The notes under the pieces were generated by a model, which was not told the DNA's origin, did no database searches, and saw nothing but the letters and a program-made list of their open reading frames with translations. The translations under genes and the position numbers were made by a program. Below are positions 17,052 through 26,447 of a stretch of 64,000 nt of DNA, one piece after another (within the stretch, counting starts at the first letter, position 1; the number at the start of each line of letters is the position of its first letter). Origin of the DNA: a virus; IMG/VR virus record IMGVR_UViG_3300044825_001871, positions 92,236-156,235 of that record, one strand, 5' to 3'.

Positions 17052-18338
17052 ATGAAGAAATTTTCCCAATTTATATTAGAAGCAAAAGAAACCAGAGCCT
17101 CCGAGCAAGCAAAAAAGCTTGGTCTGGTTGGTGATGGTCATGGGGATTGGTATAATTCTCAGGGAGAATTTGTTGCTAAAACTGTAGACGGGCAACTCAA
17201 ATTCTTTAATCAAGGACAGAGAGTGGGACAGAGAGATATTCCTCCAAAACCAGGCAAAGGAAGAGGAGCAGCAACAGCACAACAGCAAATTTCTCCTCAA
17301 CAATCTCAGGGACAGCAAATTTCTCCCCAAAGAATACCTATCGGACAAGAAGATCAAATGCCTGCTGATGATGAGTTTTTGACTATTGTTCTTGCCAAAT
17401 TTAATCCACCATCAAAGGAACATAAGAAGTTATTTACTGCAGCAAAAAGAGTTTCTTTAGGTGGAGAAGTAAGGATATATCCCTCACAAATACAAGATAA
17501 TAAAAAAAATCCATTAAGTGTGAATAGAAAGGTATATTATTTGAAAACAATGTTTCCAGAAATTAAAGATGATATCGTAAACAACCCAGAAATTAGAACT
17601 ATATTTGATGTTCTAATTGCCGCAAATGAAGATGGATATTCGAATGTAAATATTGTGGTTGGATCTGATCGCCAAGCTGAAATTCAAAATTTAGCAAATA
17701 AACATAATGGGAAATTTTATCAGTATAATGAAATAAAAGTAATTCCTACTGGAACATTTGATTCTGAGAAAGATGTTTCTGGCATTTCTTCTGGTATGAT
17801 GAGAAAGACTGCTGCTGATAATAATTTTAGAGAATTTAAAAGAGCAGTCCCTAAAACTATTGATGATGTTGATGCTAGAAAATTGTTTAATGAACTTAGA
17901 AAGGCAATGGGATTTAAAGAAAATGTTAAAGAAAATTATAATCTTTGGGAAATCGCTCCAGAATTAGATTTTAAAAATCTGAGGGAAAATTATATTCAGA
18001 ACAAAATTTTTAAAATAGGTGATATTGTTGAAAATATGAATACTGGATTAGTTGGTAAAGTTATGCGTAGGGGCACAAATTATTTAATTTGTGTTACCGA
18101 AAATGATGTTATGTTTAAATCTTGGATAAAAGACCTTGTTGAATATAGTGAAGTTAAAATGGATAAAATGTATAGAGAATCTGGGAAACCAAATACTCTT
18201 GTTGGTACAACTGGATATCTTAAGTATGCAGTTAAACAAACTCCAGGAGCTACTTTAGGAAAAGAAAATCTTCAACCTAAAGGTAAGGCATTTCTAAATT
18301 TCATAAATAAGTATAGAAAAAGTAAAGTAAGTGCTTAA
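17052..18338 (+). CDS. Capsid-targeted protein with nucleotidyltransferase-like domain
   Basis: 428 residues. Residues 1-11, MKKFSQFILEA, closely match the T4 internal-protein targeting peptide (MKTYQEFIAEA) with an I/L-x-E/A protease site. Next come a GDGHGDWYNSQGEFVAK module and a Gln-rich linker (about 73-100). A cytidylyltransferase-like domain covers about 108-285: TIVLAKFNPPSKEHKKLF, NIVVGSDRQAE and ISSGMMRK. The family HxGH motif is reduced to PSKEH. A KOW/SH3-like module (GDIVENMNTGLVGKVMRRG) follows at about 323. Probably an enzyme packaged in the head and injected; substrate unknown. Confidence 0.75.
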   Translation: MKKFSQFILEAKETRASEQAKKLGLVGDGHGDWYNSQGEFVAKTVDGQLKFFNQGQRVGQRDIPPKPGKGRGAATAQQQISPQQSQGQQISPQRIPIGQEDQMPADDEFLTIVLAKFNPPSKEHKKLFTAAKRVSLGGEVRIYPSQIQDNKKNPLSVNRKVYYLKTMFPEIKDDIVNNPEIRTIFDVLIAANEDGYSNVNIVVGSDRQAEIQNLANKHNGKFYQYNEIKVIPTGTFDSEKDVSGISSGMMRKTAADNNFREFKRAVPKTIDDVDARKLFNELRKAMGFKENVKENYNLWEIAPELDFKNLRENYIQNKIFKIGDIVENMNTGLVGKVMRRGTNYLICVTENDVMFKSWIKDLVEYSEVKMDKMYRESGKPNTLVGTTGYLKYAVKQTPGATLGKENLQPKGKAFLNFINKYRKSKVSA

Positions 18339-18343
18339 TTACG

Positions 18344-20836
18344 ATGTCTATTAATCCCCTGAATGATATTTCTAGAGTCTATCTAGAACAGGTTGCAATT
18401 AAGGAAGCAGTCGATCAAGATACTGATGGAGATACTGATTTTGCTGATGTTAGAATTGCTAGGATGATAGCATCTGGTGTTCCTAGAGAAGTTGCAATAC
18501 AAAAAACGAGAAATAAACCATACAATAAAAAAATAAAGTCAGTAAGGGAATCCCTGATTGGCAAACAGTCTGAAATTGATGCGAATAAGAATGGAAAAAT
18601 TGATTCCCAAGACTTTACAATCCTTCGTTCAACTAAAAAGAAAAGGCAAGTAAAAGAAGGTTTCTCAAATTGGAGAGAAGATCTGATTGAAATTGTAGAT
18701 AAAATTCCAAAAAATAAAAGTGAAGATGTAAGAATTACTGATAAGAAAGTTGATAATAAAATTGATATTAATCCAAGACTTGATCTTGGAGAAGCAGTAG
18801 AAAGTCTTGGCGGAACTCTTATTGAGATGATTGAAATTGATGAAGTAGATTATATTGTTGAAAGTGTTTATGAAGAATTGCTTGGGGAAGGATATGAAGA
18901 GGATGATATTGAGGAAGCACTTGAGTATGCTTTAGTTGAAGCAAAAGTAACTTTCGGACACGATACTTCTGAAACAAAAAAGAAAAAGGGAAGAAATCTT
19001 TTAGGTGCTGTTGGAAGACTTGCAAGACAAAAACTGTCTTCTAAATATCGTGGTGCTAAAAAAGCAGTAAGTTCAGCAGCTGTTAGTGGATTAAGAAACG
19101 TTGCTAGAGGAGCATTAGGTGCTGCTCGTAAATTAGAGGGAGACAAAAAACCAAGCCCAGTTCATTCGCGAGCAGGGACAAGATCGCCTTCGGTGCATCG
19201 CGGTGCTGGAGTTGGACAAAGAGAAAGAGTAAGCAGTGGATCTTATTCTGCCCCAAAACCAGAAGCACCAAAACCATCAGCAAAACCAGAACAAAGAAAA
19301 GCATCAACTCCAGTTTCTGATCCTTGGGAGGGATCTTATACATCCCAATCAAAAAAACCATCACCAAAACCTCAGGCAAAGACAACCAAAGTTCCTGCAA
19401 AAACTTCAGAACCGGCACCAGCACAAGGATTGAGTGCTAAACAAAAGGCAGCAGCCATAAGAGCACAACGTAGAAACATAAATATATCACCAGAAGATCT
19501 TCAGAGAGTTATTAGTAACGTAAAAGAAGATTACTGGAGTACTGTTGCTAAAGCATATAAGGAAAAATATGAATTACTTGAAAAAGCGGAAAGTGAGCAA
19601 CAACAAAAACTTTTCGGTCTTGCTCTTTCTGTAAAAAGAGGACAAACTTCAAGAGATAAGGTAAGTGATAGAGTTCTTGAAATTGTTGATAGTATGAGTG
19701 AGAAAAAAATTCGTGACTTTGCTAAAACTCCCCATAAAGGACTTCCTCATAAAATTGAAACAAAGGAAGAAGCAATAAGACAGGAATTTATTGCCCGAAT
19801 GGTGAGTAAAATTGAAGAGCAAAGTGGAGTTTATGTTGATGAAGAAAAACTTCAAAGTTCAATGAAGAAAGGTAAAAAAAAACTAGAAAGCAATACCCAA
19901 GTTTTTCACGATGTAGATGATAATCTTGTAGATCAGAGACATCCTGATGCTGCAAAAATTGATGTGATGAGAAAAACTGGCGGTGAGTGGAAAAGAGTAC
20001 AATCATTAACACCTAGTCAGTTTGCTCATCATAGACTAAGAAAACCTGGAGAACCTGTAAAGAAAGAAAATGATCCCGGTGATAAGTATGGGTTTAACCA
20101 GTTTAGAGACACTGAAAAATTCAAAAAAACAACAAAACCAAATAAACCAGTAGTTAGATTGGGAGATAGTTCAAGAAGACCAGCACAAAAAGAAGTTGTG
20201 ACTGCTCGTGGCGGATCTAAATTTGGAAGTAAAAAACCAAGCACCCCTATGGATAACCCTGGGGAATTTGCTAAAGATTTGAAAACTAGAATTGGTGTAA
20301 AAAATCTTGAAAGAAAGAACGTCCATTTTACTGGCGGAATGCGTAAGGGATCTGGACCTGAGAAAAAGGCTGAGGTTGTTAAAAAAATTGTGAAACCTGA
20401 TGTTAAGAAAGTCATTGCAACTGATGATCACTTACAGAATGTAAGACATATGGCAGCAGCGGCATCTGAGGTAGCACCTAAGGCAAAAGTTAGAGCATAT
20501 CAATCAAAACCTGCTACAAAAGCAAAAGGTAAAGTGAGGTCTGGTGATATTGTTCCGGTAAGAGTTGGTAAGGAAAGTGATTTGAATGATCCTAAAATTG
20601 GAATTAGAAAAAATACTTCTCCTTCAGGGTCACCAAAAGAAACACAAAGAAGAAGAAAGCAACAAAAGATGGGTGAAGCAGTTGATCTAAATCAACCCCA
20701 AGAGAAACCCCAAAATCCATCTGCGGTCAATCAAGTTTTACAAGCAAAAATAAAAGCAGATTCTGCAAAAAAAGAATTTGCCACCAAACAAAGAATGGCG
20801 GCACAAAAGGGCGTTGATTTATCTTCAATTTCCTAA
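18344..20836 (+). CDS. Large internal/structural protein with EF-hand-like loops and HAD phosphatase-like domain
   Basis: 830 residues, only 5 nt after the preceding gene. The N-terminus has an IKE/AV site that could be a capsid-targeting cleavage point. Two Ca-binding-type loops occur: DQDTDGDTDF (about 25-34) and DANKNGKIDSQDF (about 79-91). An LDEGY-like helical module (YEELLGEGYEEDD) is near 176. A long Pro/Lys/Ser-rich linker covers about 260-380. A HAD-like domain lies at about 520-700 with FHDVDDNLV (motif I), VHFTGG (motif II), a following Lys, and IATDDHLQNV (motif III). The C-terminus has RRRKQQKMGEA, like the tail of the related proteins. Likely a virion cargo protein. Confidence 0.72.
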   Translation: MSINPLNDISRVYLEQVAIKEAVDQDTDGDTDFADVRIARMIASGVPREVAIQKTRNKPYNKKIKSVRESLIGKQSEIDANKNGKIDSQDFTILRSTKKKRQVKEGFSNWREDLIEIVDKIPKNKSEDVRITDKKVDNKIDINPRLDLGEAVESLGGTLIEMIEIDEVDYIVESVYEELLGEGYEEDDIEEALEYALVEAKVTFGHDTSETKKKKGRNLLGAVGRLARQKLSSKYRGAKKAVSSAAVSGLRNVARGALGAARKLEGDKKPSPVHSRAGTRSPSVHRGAGVGQRERVSSGSYSAPKPEAPKPSAKPEQRKASTPVSDPWEGSYTSQSKKPSPKPQAKTTKVPAKTSEPAPAQGLSAKQKAAAIRAQRRNINISPEDLQRVISNVKEDYWSTVAKAYKEKYELLEKAESEQQQKLFGLALSVKRGQTSRDKVSDRVLEIVDSMSEKKIRDFAKTPHKGLPHKIETKEEAIRQEFIARMVSKIEEQSGVYVDEEKLQSSMKKGKKKLESNTQVFHDVDDNLVDQRHPDAAKIDVMRKTGGEWKRVQSLTPSQFAHHRLRKPGEPVKKENDPGDKYGFNQFRDTEKFKKTTKPNKPVVRLGDSSRRPAQKEVVTARGGSKFGSKKPSTPMDNPGEFAKDLKTRIGVKNLERKNVHFTGGMRKGSGPEKKAEVVKKIVKPDVKKVIATDDHLQNVRHMAAAASEVAPKAKVRAYQSKPATKAKGKVRSGDIVPVRVGKESDLNDPKIGIRKNTSPSGSPKETQRRRKQQKMGEAVDLNQPQEKPQNPSAVNQVLQAKIKADSAKKEFATKQRMAAQKGVDLSSIS

Positions 20837-20868
20837 ATAGAGAAGGATATCTTTTATAGGAGGTCATT

Positions 20869-21042
20869 ATGGGAGTATTAGTAGAGGTCGTAAAACCACT
20901 TCTTTTAGCAGCAATGAATTCTTGCCATACAAAAAGACTTGTTTGTGAACTTCTTGATCGTTATGTAAATACTACTGATAATGATATCGATGATCTAATT
21001 GCAGGCACAGTGAGAACTGCGCTTCTTAAAGGTTGTAAGTGA
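20869..21042 (+). CDS. Small hypothetical protein
   Basis: 57 residues, MGVLVEVVKPLLLAAM..., with an ideal AGGAGG ribosome site 5 nt before the ATG. It has two Cys and looks largely helical. It lies between the large structural gene and a terminator. Function unknown. Confidence 0.7.
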   Translation: MGVLVEVVKPLLLAAMNSCHTKRLVCELLDRYVNTTDNDIDDLIAGTVRTALLKGCK

Positions 21043-21064
21043 TTGATTTTTTAAAATAAATTAC

Positions 21065-21096
21065 AAAGGAGACCAAAAGTAAGGTCTCCTTTTTTT
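21065..21096 (+). terminator. Rho-independent terminator fused to a late promoter
   Basis: Stem AAAGGAGACC / GGTCTCCTTT (21065-21074 and 21083-21092); its T-run continues into TATAAATA. Confidence 0.9.
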
Positions 21097-21103
21097 ATAA
21101 ATA
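21096..21103 (+). promoter_or_regulatory. T4-type late promoter TATAAATA
   Basis: An exact octamer 32 nt before the gene at 21135. The first T is the last base of the terminator T-run. Confidence 0.8.
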
Positions 21104-21134
21104 TTCATATCAAATAATTTTTACGGGAAAAAAC

Positions 21135-21905
21135 ATGGCACTCTGGGGAGACAAAGATAACATTTTTTCTGGTGGAACAGTATCTTTAGATTACCAAACT
21201 GGCGTTGTTACTGGAAGTGGTACAACTTTTGGTAATGTTGGTGCCGCTGGAACTGGAGATGTTATCCGCTTTGGCGATGTTGTTGGTGGCACCTATTATG
21301 GTGATGCTGTAATCGTTGGTATTGCTAGCACCACTCAATTATCAATTGGTTCAACCAATGGTCTTAGTGGAGCTACCATTTCTGGAGCTCAGTTCACTGT
21401 AAACCAGGAACCAAAGTATACTATTCTTGATGTTTACTATAGTCAGAAGCACGAAGGTTCTGCTGGAGAGACAATCAATGCTGTTGTGACAACTGCATCT
21501 GCTCCTGGAGCATCAATCGGAACCAGCATCGTTGCTGTTGCTAGCACAACTGGAATTCTTGTTACAGATACTCTTACTGCTAGTGGTGGAGTCAGTGCTG
21601 TAGTTTCTTCAATCGGTGCTACAACTGTTTCACTTGGATCAACAATTTCAGCAGGAATCACGACTGGTGCAACTATTACATTTACACGTGTAACTGGTGG
21701 GCGCAATACTTATGTTGCTGGTGTTGCAACTGAGGGTGTTGGTGCTTCTGCTGGAACTGTATATGAAATTGGTGCAGGATGGGTTGGAGTTACCACCTAT
21801 AAGGATGCTGAAGGTAACTTGAGAGTTAAGAAGGAAATTCTTGTTGCAATGTCTGGTATCCAGACTGGAAACGTTCCTATCTATGACGCAGATCCAACTG
21901 TATGA
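21135..21905 (+). CDS. Putative virion structural protein
   Basis: 256 residues, rich in Gly, Thr, Ser, Val and Ala, with beta-strand repeats such as GIASTTQLSIGST and AVASTTGILVTDTL, typical of cyanophage tail or decoration proteins. The C-terminal third (GWVGVTTYKDAEGNLRVKKE) is a separate module. A late promoter directly upstream fits a structural role. It carries no signal peptide. The exact virion position is unknown. Confidence 0.72.
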   Translation: MALWGDKDNIFSGGTVSLDYQTGVVTGSGTTFGNVGAAGTGDVIRFGDVVGGTYYGDAVIVGIASTTQLSIGSTNGLSGATISGAQFTVNQEPKYTILDVYYSQKHEGSAGETINAVVTTASAPGASIGTSIVAVASTTGILVTDTLTASGGVSAVVSSIGATTVSLGSTISAGITTGATITFTRVTGGRNTYVAGVATEGVGASAGTVYEIGAGWVGVTTYKDAEGNLRVKKEILVAMSGIQTGNVPIYDADPTV

Positions 21906-21917
21906 TATTAATAGAAT

Positions 21918-22310
21918 ATGTTATTTGATGAGTTGAATGAGGATAACTTTCTTTTATTTGCTATTAAACATTATGAAAATCCTCAGGCAGTAACAAAAGA
22001 AGACTTTGAAAAAGACTTAAATCACTTTAAGTATATTAAAAGATTATTGAAACGATATAAGAATACAGGTCAGTTAAAATCTCATCTTCTTCTTAATCAT
22101 TTTATTATTCTTTATAATATTTTTGGTGATGCAACAACTCCTATGCTTTTCTATAAGATAGAAGAGGATTTGTGGTCCGCAATGAAAACATTTATTATAT
22201 TTCTTGGAAAACTGCCTGAGTATCCAAAATGTTATATTCACGACGTACAAGTTGATTTAAACTGTCTCTCCGAATTGTATAAAATCTACAATGAATCCCA
22301 AGAAACTTGA
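21918..22310 (+). CDS. Conserved phage protein of unknown function
   Basis: 130 residues, helical and rich in aromatic residues. Characteristic blocks are AIKHYENPQAVTKEDF, FKYIKRLLKRYKNTGQLK and LLLNHFIILYNIFGDATTP. I recognise the pattern as widespread in marine phages but know no function. It overlaps the next gene by 20 nt. Confidence 0.78.
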   Translation: MLFDELNEDNFLLFAIKHYENPQAVTKEDFEKDLNHFKYIKRLLKRYKNTGQLKSHLLLNHFIILYNIFGDATTPMLFYKIEEDLWSAMKTFIIFLGKLPEYPKCYIHDVQVDLNCLSELYKIYNESQET

Positions 22311-22503
22311 TAGAATTATTTCTATAATCAGAGAAGAAATGATGACAGCAAATCCTCCTGGAGGATCTGGTGCTTTTTCTGATTCTGGAGATCCAAAAAC
22401 TAGAGGTGGATTTAGTCCTGTGATGGGATTAAGAAGAAGACGAGGCCCACAAATCAAACTTCCACCTGGTTCTCGTAAAAGGTGGAAGAAATCGGAACAA
22501 TAA
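22291..22503 (+). CDS. Small basic conserved hypothetical protein
   Basis: 70 residues. An acidic helix (MNPKKLDRIISIIREEM) is followed by a Gly/Pro-rich segment and a strongly basic end (GLRRRRGPQIKLPPGSRKRW). The 20-nt overlap with the preceding gene and the strong composition support it as coding. Confidence 0.72.
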   Translation: MNPKKLDRIISIIREEMMTANPPGGSGAFSDSGDPKTRGGFSPVMGLRRRRGPQIKLPPGSRKRWKKSEQ

Positions 22504-22567
22504 ATAATAACAAAACTACTTGAGTTATTTGTTTCGGTAGTCTAGGAAATAATAACTCACTAAAGAG

Positions 22568-22975
22568 ATGTTTAATTCAAATACTTCTACAGACACTAAA
22601 ATTGCTGTTTTAGAAGAAAGACTTTCTTCATATGAGATTATGATGAGAAAGATTGACGAAGCAATACAGATTATGGGTAAAACTAGTCAAAATATTAGTA
22701 AAATGCTTGCTGTTCATGAAGAAAGAATAGAACAATCTCATAGAGCAGACGATTATATTGGCAGACTAATTGAAGAATTAAAATTAGAAAATAAAGATCA
22801 ACATGATGCAGTAACTGAAAGAATAGAAAAAATAGAAAGTAAACTAGAAGAAGTTATAAAGTTTCGTTGGATAATCATTGGAGTTTTTGCTGTTATTTCC
22901 TTTGGACTTTCTCAATCTCATATGGTTATAGATCTTCTAACACCAGATTCTTCTCAAGTACAAATAAAAAAATAA
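22568..22975 (+). CDS. Coiled-coil membrane protein, XhlA/holin-like
   Basis: 135 residues. About 1-98 forms a long amphipathic coiled coil (TKIAVLEERL..., ERIEKIESKLEEV). It is followed by one membrane segment, WIIIGVFAVISFGL (about 101-114), and a short tail. The plan resembles haemolysin XhlA or single-span phage membrane proteins associated with lysis. It does not lie beside the lysozymes at 57 kb, so the lysis role is only a possibility. Confidence 0.7.
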   Translation: MFNSNTSTDTKIAVLEERLSSYEIMMRKIDEAIQIMGKTSQNISKMLAVHEERIEQSHRADDYIGRLIEELKLENKDQHDAVTERIEKIESKLEEVIKFRWIIIGVFAVISFGLSQSHMVIDLLTPDSSQVQIKK

Positions 22976-23053
22976 ATAGTTGAGTGTTGGCGACAGGGCC
23001 AATGAAAACTAAAAATAAGACAACAATTTATTCCCTTCAAAAAATTACAAATT

Positions 23054-23083
23054 CAGTTATAAAGTGGACGTGTCTTATAACTG
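23054..23083 (+). repeat. Inverted repeat upstream of the gene 61 promoter
   Basis: Perfect 9-bp inverted repeat CAGTTATAA-N12-TTATAACTG, ending 9 nt before the -35 box. Candidate operator or RNA hairpin. Confidence 0.6.
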
Positions 23084-23092
23084 TTTTGTGTC

Positions 23093-23120
23093 TTGACAAG
23101 ACCAGATAGTCTGGTAGAAT
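23093..23120 (+). promoter_or_regulatory. Sigma70-type promoter with palindromic spacer
   Basis: TTGACA (23093-23098), 16-nt spacer, TAGAAT (23115-23120). The spacer contains a perfect dyad, ACCAGA-tag-TCTGGT (23101-23115), that touches the -10. It precedes gene 61 and the nrd genes. Confidence 0.82.
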
Positions 23121-23144
23121 AGATGGACACCTCACTGTATTGTC

Positions 23145-24113
23145 ATGGATTTTGTTGATGTTAAATACATCAATTTGATATCTGGTAGATTTCAAAAGTT
23201 TAAAAAAGTAAAACCCAATCTTTATAATTTTCGTTGTCCTATTTGTGGAGATTCGCAAAAGAATAAAAATAAAGCAAGGGGATATTTGTATCAGGTAAAA
23301 AATAATACAAATTTTAAATGCCATAACTGCGGTATCAACATATCTTTTAATAACTTTTTAAAGCAGATTGATAGTGTAATCTATAAGCAGTATACTTTTG
23401 AAAAGTTTAAAGAAGGACATACTGGAAAAAACTTTACAGTAGAAGAACCTGTATTTAAATTTGAAACGCCAAAGTTTAAATCAAAAATAAATTTACCTAA
23501 AGCATCATCAAACTTTGATGCAAAGAAGTATCTGGAAAGTAGAAAATTAAATCCAGATAACTATTATTACGCCGAAAAGTTTAAGGAGTGGACCAACTCT
23601 CTTCGCCAAACATTCGACAGCACAGATAAAGATGAACCAAGGATTATTATTCCTTTGTTTTATCAAAATAATCTAGTCGGATTTCAGGGAAGAGCACTTG
23701 GTCCCAGTAAGGTTAAATACATCACTATAATGCTTGACGATGACGCACCAAAAATCTATGGTCTCGATGAAGTCCAAAAAAGTGAAACTGTCTACATCAC
23801 CGAAGGTCCGTTCGACTCAACCTTCATTCGCAACGCAATTGCTTTGTGTGGAGCTGATGGTGATGTTACTAAGTGGGATATTCGCGATTGTGTTTGGATA
23901 TACGATAACGAACCACGTAATACAGAAATCCTATCAAGAATTTCCCGTGTTATCGAGGATGGACAAAAAGTTGTCATCTGGCCTTCAACAATAAAAGAGA
24001 AGGACATCAATGATATGGTTCTATCTGGACTTGATGTTCAGAGTGTGGTAGAATCTAATATCTACTCTGGATTAGAAGCAAAACTTAAATTTACTGCCTG
24101 GAAGAAAGTATGA
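23145..24113 (+). CDS. 61: DNA primase gp61
   Basis: 322 residues. The N-terminal zinc-binding domain reads CPICGDSQKNKNKARG and FKCHNCG (about 27-65). The TOPRIM core has YITEGPFDS (about 216-224) and the acidic motif VWIYDNEPRN (about 252-261). It makes RNA primers with gp41 helicase. It overlaps nrdA by 4 nt. Confidence 0.93.
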   Translation: MDFVDVKYINLISGRFQKFKKVKPNLYNFRCPICGDSQKNKNKARGYLYQVKNNTNFKCHNCGINISFNNFLKQIDSVIYKQYTFEKFKEGHTGKNFTVEEPVFKFETPKFKSKINLPKASSNFDAKKYLESRKLNPDNYYYAEKFKEWTNSLRQTFDSTDKDEPRIIIPLFYQNNLVGFQGRALGPSKVKYITIMLDDDAPKIYGLDEVQKSETVYITEGPFDSTFIRNAIALCGADGDVTKWDIRDCVWIYDNEPRNTEILSRISRVIEDGQKVVIWPSTIKEKDINDMVLSGLDVQSVVESNIYSGLEAKLKFTAWKKV

Positions 24114-26407
24114 GTAACGGTACAAAGGTTAAAAAACGTGATGGACGAATTGAGTCTCTTGACCTAGATAAAATGCATCTGATGGTCGAAGAATCCTGTA
24201 AGGGTCTTGCAGGGGTCTCTGCGAGTCAAGTTGAGATGACTTCTGGAATTCAATTCTATGATGGAATCACTACTGCAGAGATTCAAGAAATCCTAATTCG
24301 TAGTGCAAGTGATCTAATTGATCTTGAACATCCCAACTATCAATACGTTGCTGCACGTCTACTTCTTTTTTCTGTGCGCAAGCAACTGTATGGAAAAATG
24401 AAAGAACTTCCCACACTTGAGCAGCACATTATCCAATGTGTTACTGAGGAAGTTTATGATAATGACATTTATAATAAGTATTCTCAAGAAGAAATTAATC
24501 GCGCTGATTCTTATATTGACCATGACCGCGATTTCTTATTCACTTATGCGGGTCTACGTCAAGTTGTTGATAAGTACCTCGTACAAGATAGAAGTAGCGG
24601 TGGAGTATATGAGACTCCTCAGTTCATGTATATGATGATTGCTCTGACTATCTTTGCAGAGTATCCCAAAGAAACCAGAATGTCATATGTAAAGAGGTAT
24701 TATGACGCAATCAGCAAGCACAAAATCAACATCCCTACCCCCATTATGGCAGGCGTTAGGACGCCACTTAGACAATTCGCTAGCTGTGTTCTTGTTGATG
24801 TTGATGACACCCTCGATAGTATCTTTAGCAGTGATATGGCTATTGGTCGATACGTTGCACAAAGGGCGGGAATCGGCATCAACGCAGGTCGAATCCGTGG
24901 CATCAACAGCAAAATCCGTGGCGGAGAAGTGCAGCACACAGGTGTTGTCCCTTTCCTCAAAAAGTTTGAGGCAACTGTCCGATGCTGCACTCAAAATGGC
25001 ATCCGTGGTGGATCAGCAACTGTCCACTTCCCAATCTGGCACCAAGAAATAGAAGATATTCTAGTTCTTAAGAATAATAAGGGAACGGAAGATAATCGTG
25101 TCCGTAAACTTGATTACTCTATTCAGATTTCTAAGTTGTTCTATGAAAGATTTATTCAAGATGGTGAGATCACGCTTTTCTCTCCGCATGATGTACCTGA
25201 ACTTTATGATCGCTTTGGACTCCCTGGATTTGATGAACTCTACTGTGCGTATGAAAAAGATACGTCCGTTAAGAAAAAAACTGTTAAAGCACAGGAACTC
25301 ATCCTTAACCTTCTTAAAGAACGTGCGGAAACGGGTCGTATCTATATTATGAATATCGATCACTGTAACTCACATTCTTCTTTTAAAGATAAGGTTGAAA
25401 TGAGTAATCTTTGTCAAGAGATTACTCTACCAACTTACCCAGTTCAACATATTGATGATGAGAATGGCGAGATTGCTCTTTGTATTCTTTCTGCAATTAA
25501 TGTTGGTAAAGTCAAATCTGATGAAGAACTTGAGGAACTTTGTGATCTTTCTGTTCGTGGACTTGAAGAGTTAATTGATTATCAGAAGTATCCTGTACGT
25601 GCTGCAGAAATTGCTACAAAGGCACGTAGATCTCTTGGAGTAGGTTTTATTGGTCTCGCCCACTATTTGGCAAAACTTGGATTCAATTATGACTCTCAAG
25701 AAGCATGGGATGCGGTCCATGGACTTTCCGAATCTTTCCAATATTATCTTCTCAAGGCATCTAATCAACTTGCTAAAGAAAAAGGATATTGTGGATATTT
25801 TGGACGTACAAAGTATGCAGATGGTATTCTTCCTATCGATACTTACAAGAAAGACGTAGACGAAATTTCTTCTATTAAATTGCAACATGATTGGGAAACT
25901 CTTAGAGCATCAATCCTGGAACACGGTCTCAGACACTCAACATTGTCCGCACAGATGCCATCGGAGAGCAGTTCCGTTGTGTCAAATGCAACAAATGGAA
26001 TTGAACCCCCTCGCGGATTCCTGTCCATTAAAAAATCCAAGAAAGGTCCACTTAAGCAGATCGTTCCGCAGTACCAAACACTTAAGAACAATTATACGCT
26101 TTTGTGGGATATGCCTAGTAATACTGGTTATATTAATATTGTTGCTGTGATGCAAAAGTTCTTTGATCAGGCAATTTCTGGAAACTGGAGTTATAATCCA
26201 GAAAACTATGATAATAATGAAGTTCCTGTGTCAGTAATGGCAAATGACTTTTTGACTACATACAAGTACGGGTGGAAAACTTCATACTACCAAAACACTT
26301 ATGATATTAAGACTGATGAGGTAGTAGAAGAGAAACCCAATCTTCAAGATTTGCTAAGTGAGTTAAGTTCAGTAGAGGAGGGAGAGTGTGAATCCTGTGC
26401 AGTTTAA
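24110..26407 (+). CDS. nrdA: Ribonucleotide reductase class Ia, alpha subunit
   Basis: 765 residues, full length for class Ia. An N-terminal ATP-cone (KVKKRDGRIESLDLDKM), the substrate-site Cys in FASCVLVDVDD (about 222-232), the radical-site region MSNLCQEITLP (about 431-441) and a C-terminal Cys pair (ECESC) for thioredoxin or glutaredoxin reduction are all present. It converts ribonucleotides to deoxyribonucleotides with NrdB. No intron or intein is seen. Confidence 0.96.
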   Translation: MSNGTKVKKRDGRIESLDLDKMHLMVEESCKGLAGVSASQVEMTSGIQFYDGITTAEIQEILIRSASDLIDLEHPNYQYVAARLLLFSVRKQLYGKMKELPTLEQHIIQCVTEEVYDNDIYNKYSQEEINRADSYIDHDRDFLFTYAGLRQVVDKYLVQDRSSGGVYETPQFMYMMIALTIFAEYPKETRMSYVKRYYDAISKHKINIPTPIMAGVRTPLRQFASCVLVDVDDTLDSIFSSDMAIGRYVAQRAGIGINAGRIRGINSKIRGGEVQHTGVVPFLKKFEATVRCCTQNGIRGGSATVHFPIWHQEIEDILVLKNNKGTEDNRVRKLDYSIQISKLFYERFIQDGEITLFSPHDVPELYDRFGLPGFDELYCAYEKDTSVKKKTVKAQELILNLLKERAETGRIYIMNIDHCNSHSSFKDKVEMSNLCQEITLPTYPVQHIDDENGEIALCILSAINVGKVKSDEELEELCDLSVRGLEELIDYQKYPVRAAEIATKARRSLGVGFIGLAHYLAKLGFNYDSQEAWDAVHGLSESFQYYLLKASNQLAKEKGYCGYFGRTKYADGILPIDTYKKDVDEISSIKLQHDWETLRASILEHGLRHSTLSAQMPSESSSVVSNATNGIEPPRGFLSIKKSKKGPLKQIVPQYQTLKNNYTLLWDMPSNTGYINIVAVMQKFFDQAISGNWSYNPENYDNNEVPVSVMANDFLTTYKYGWKTSYYQNTYDIKTDEVVEEKPNLQDLLSELSSVEEGECESCAV

Positions 26408-26447
26408 AATTTCTTCAACGGAAGATCAGCAAACACAAATTAAAGGA

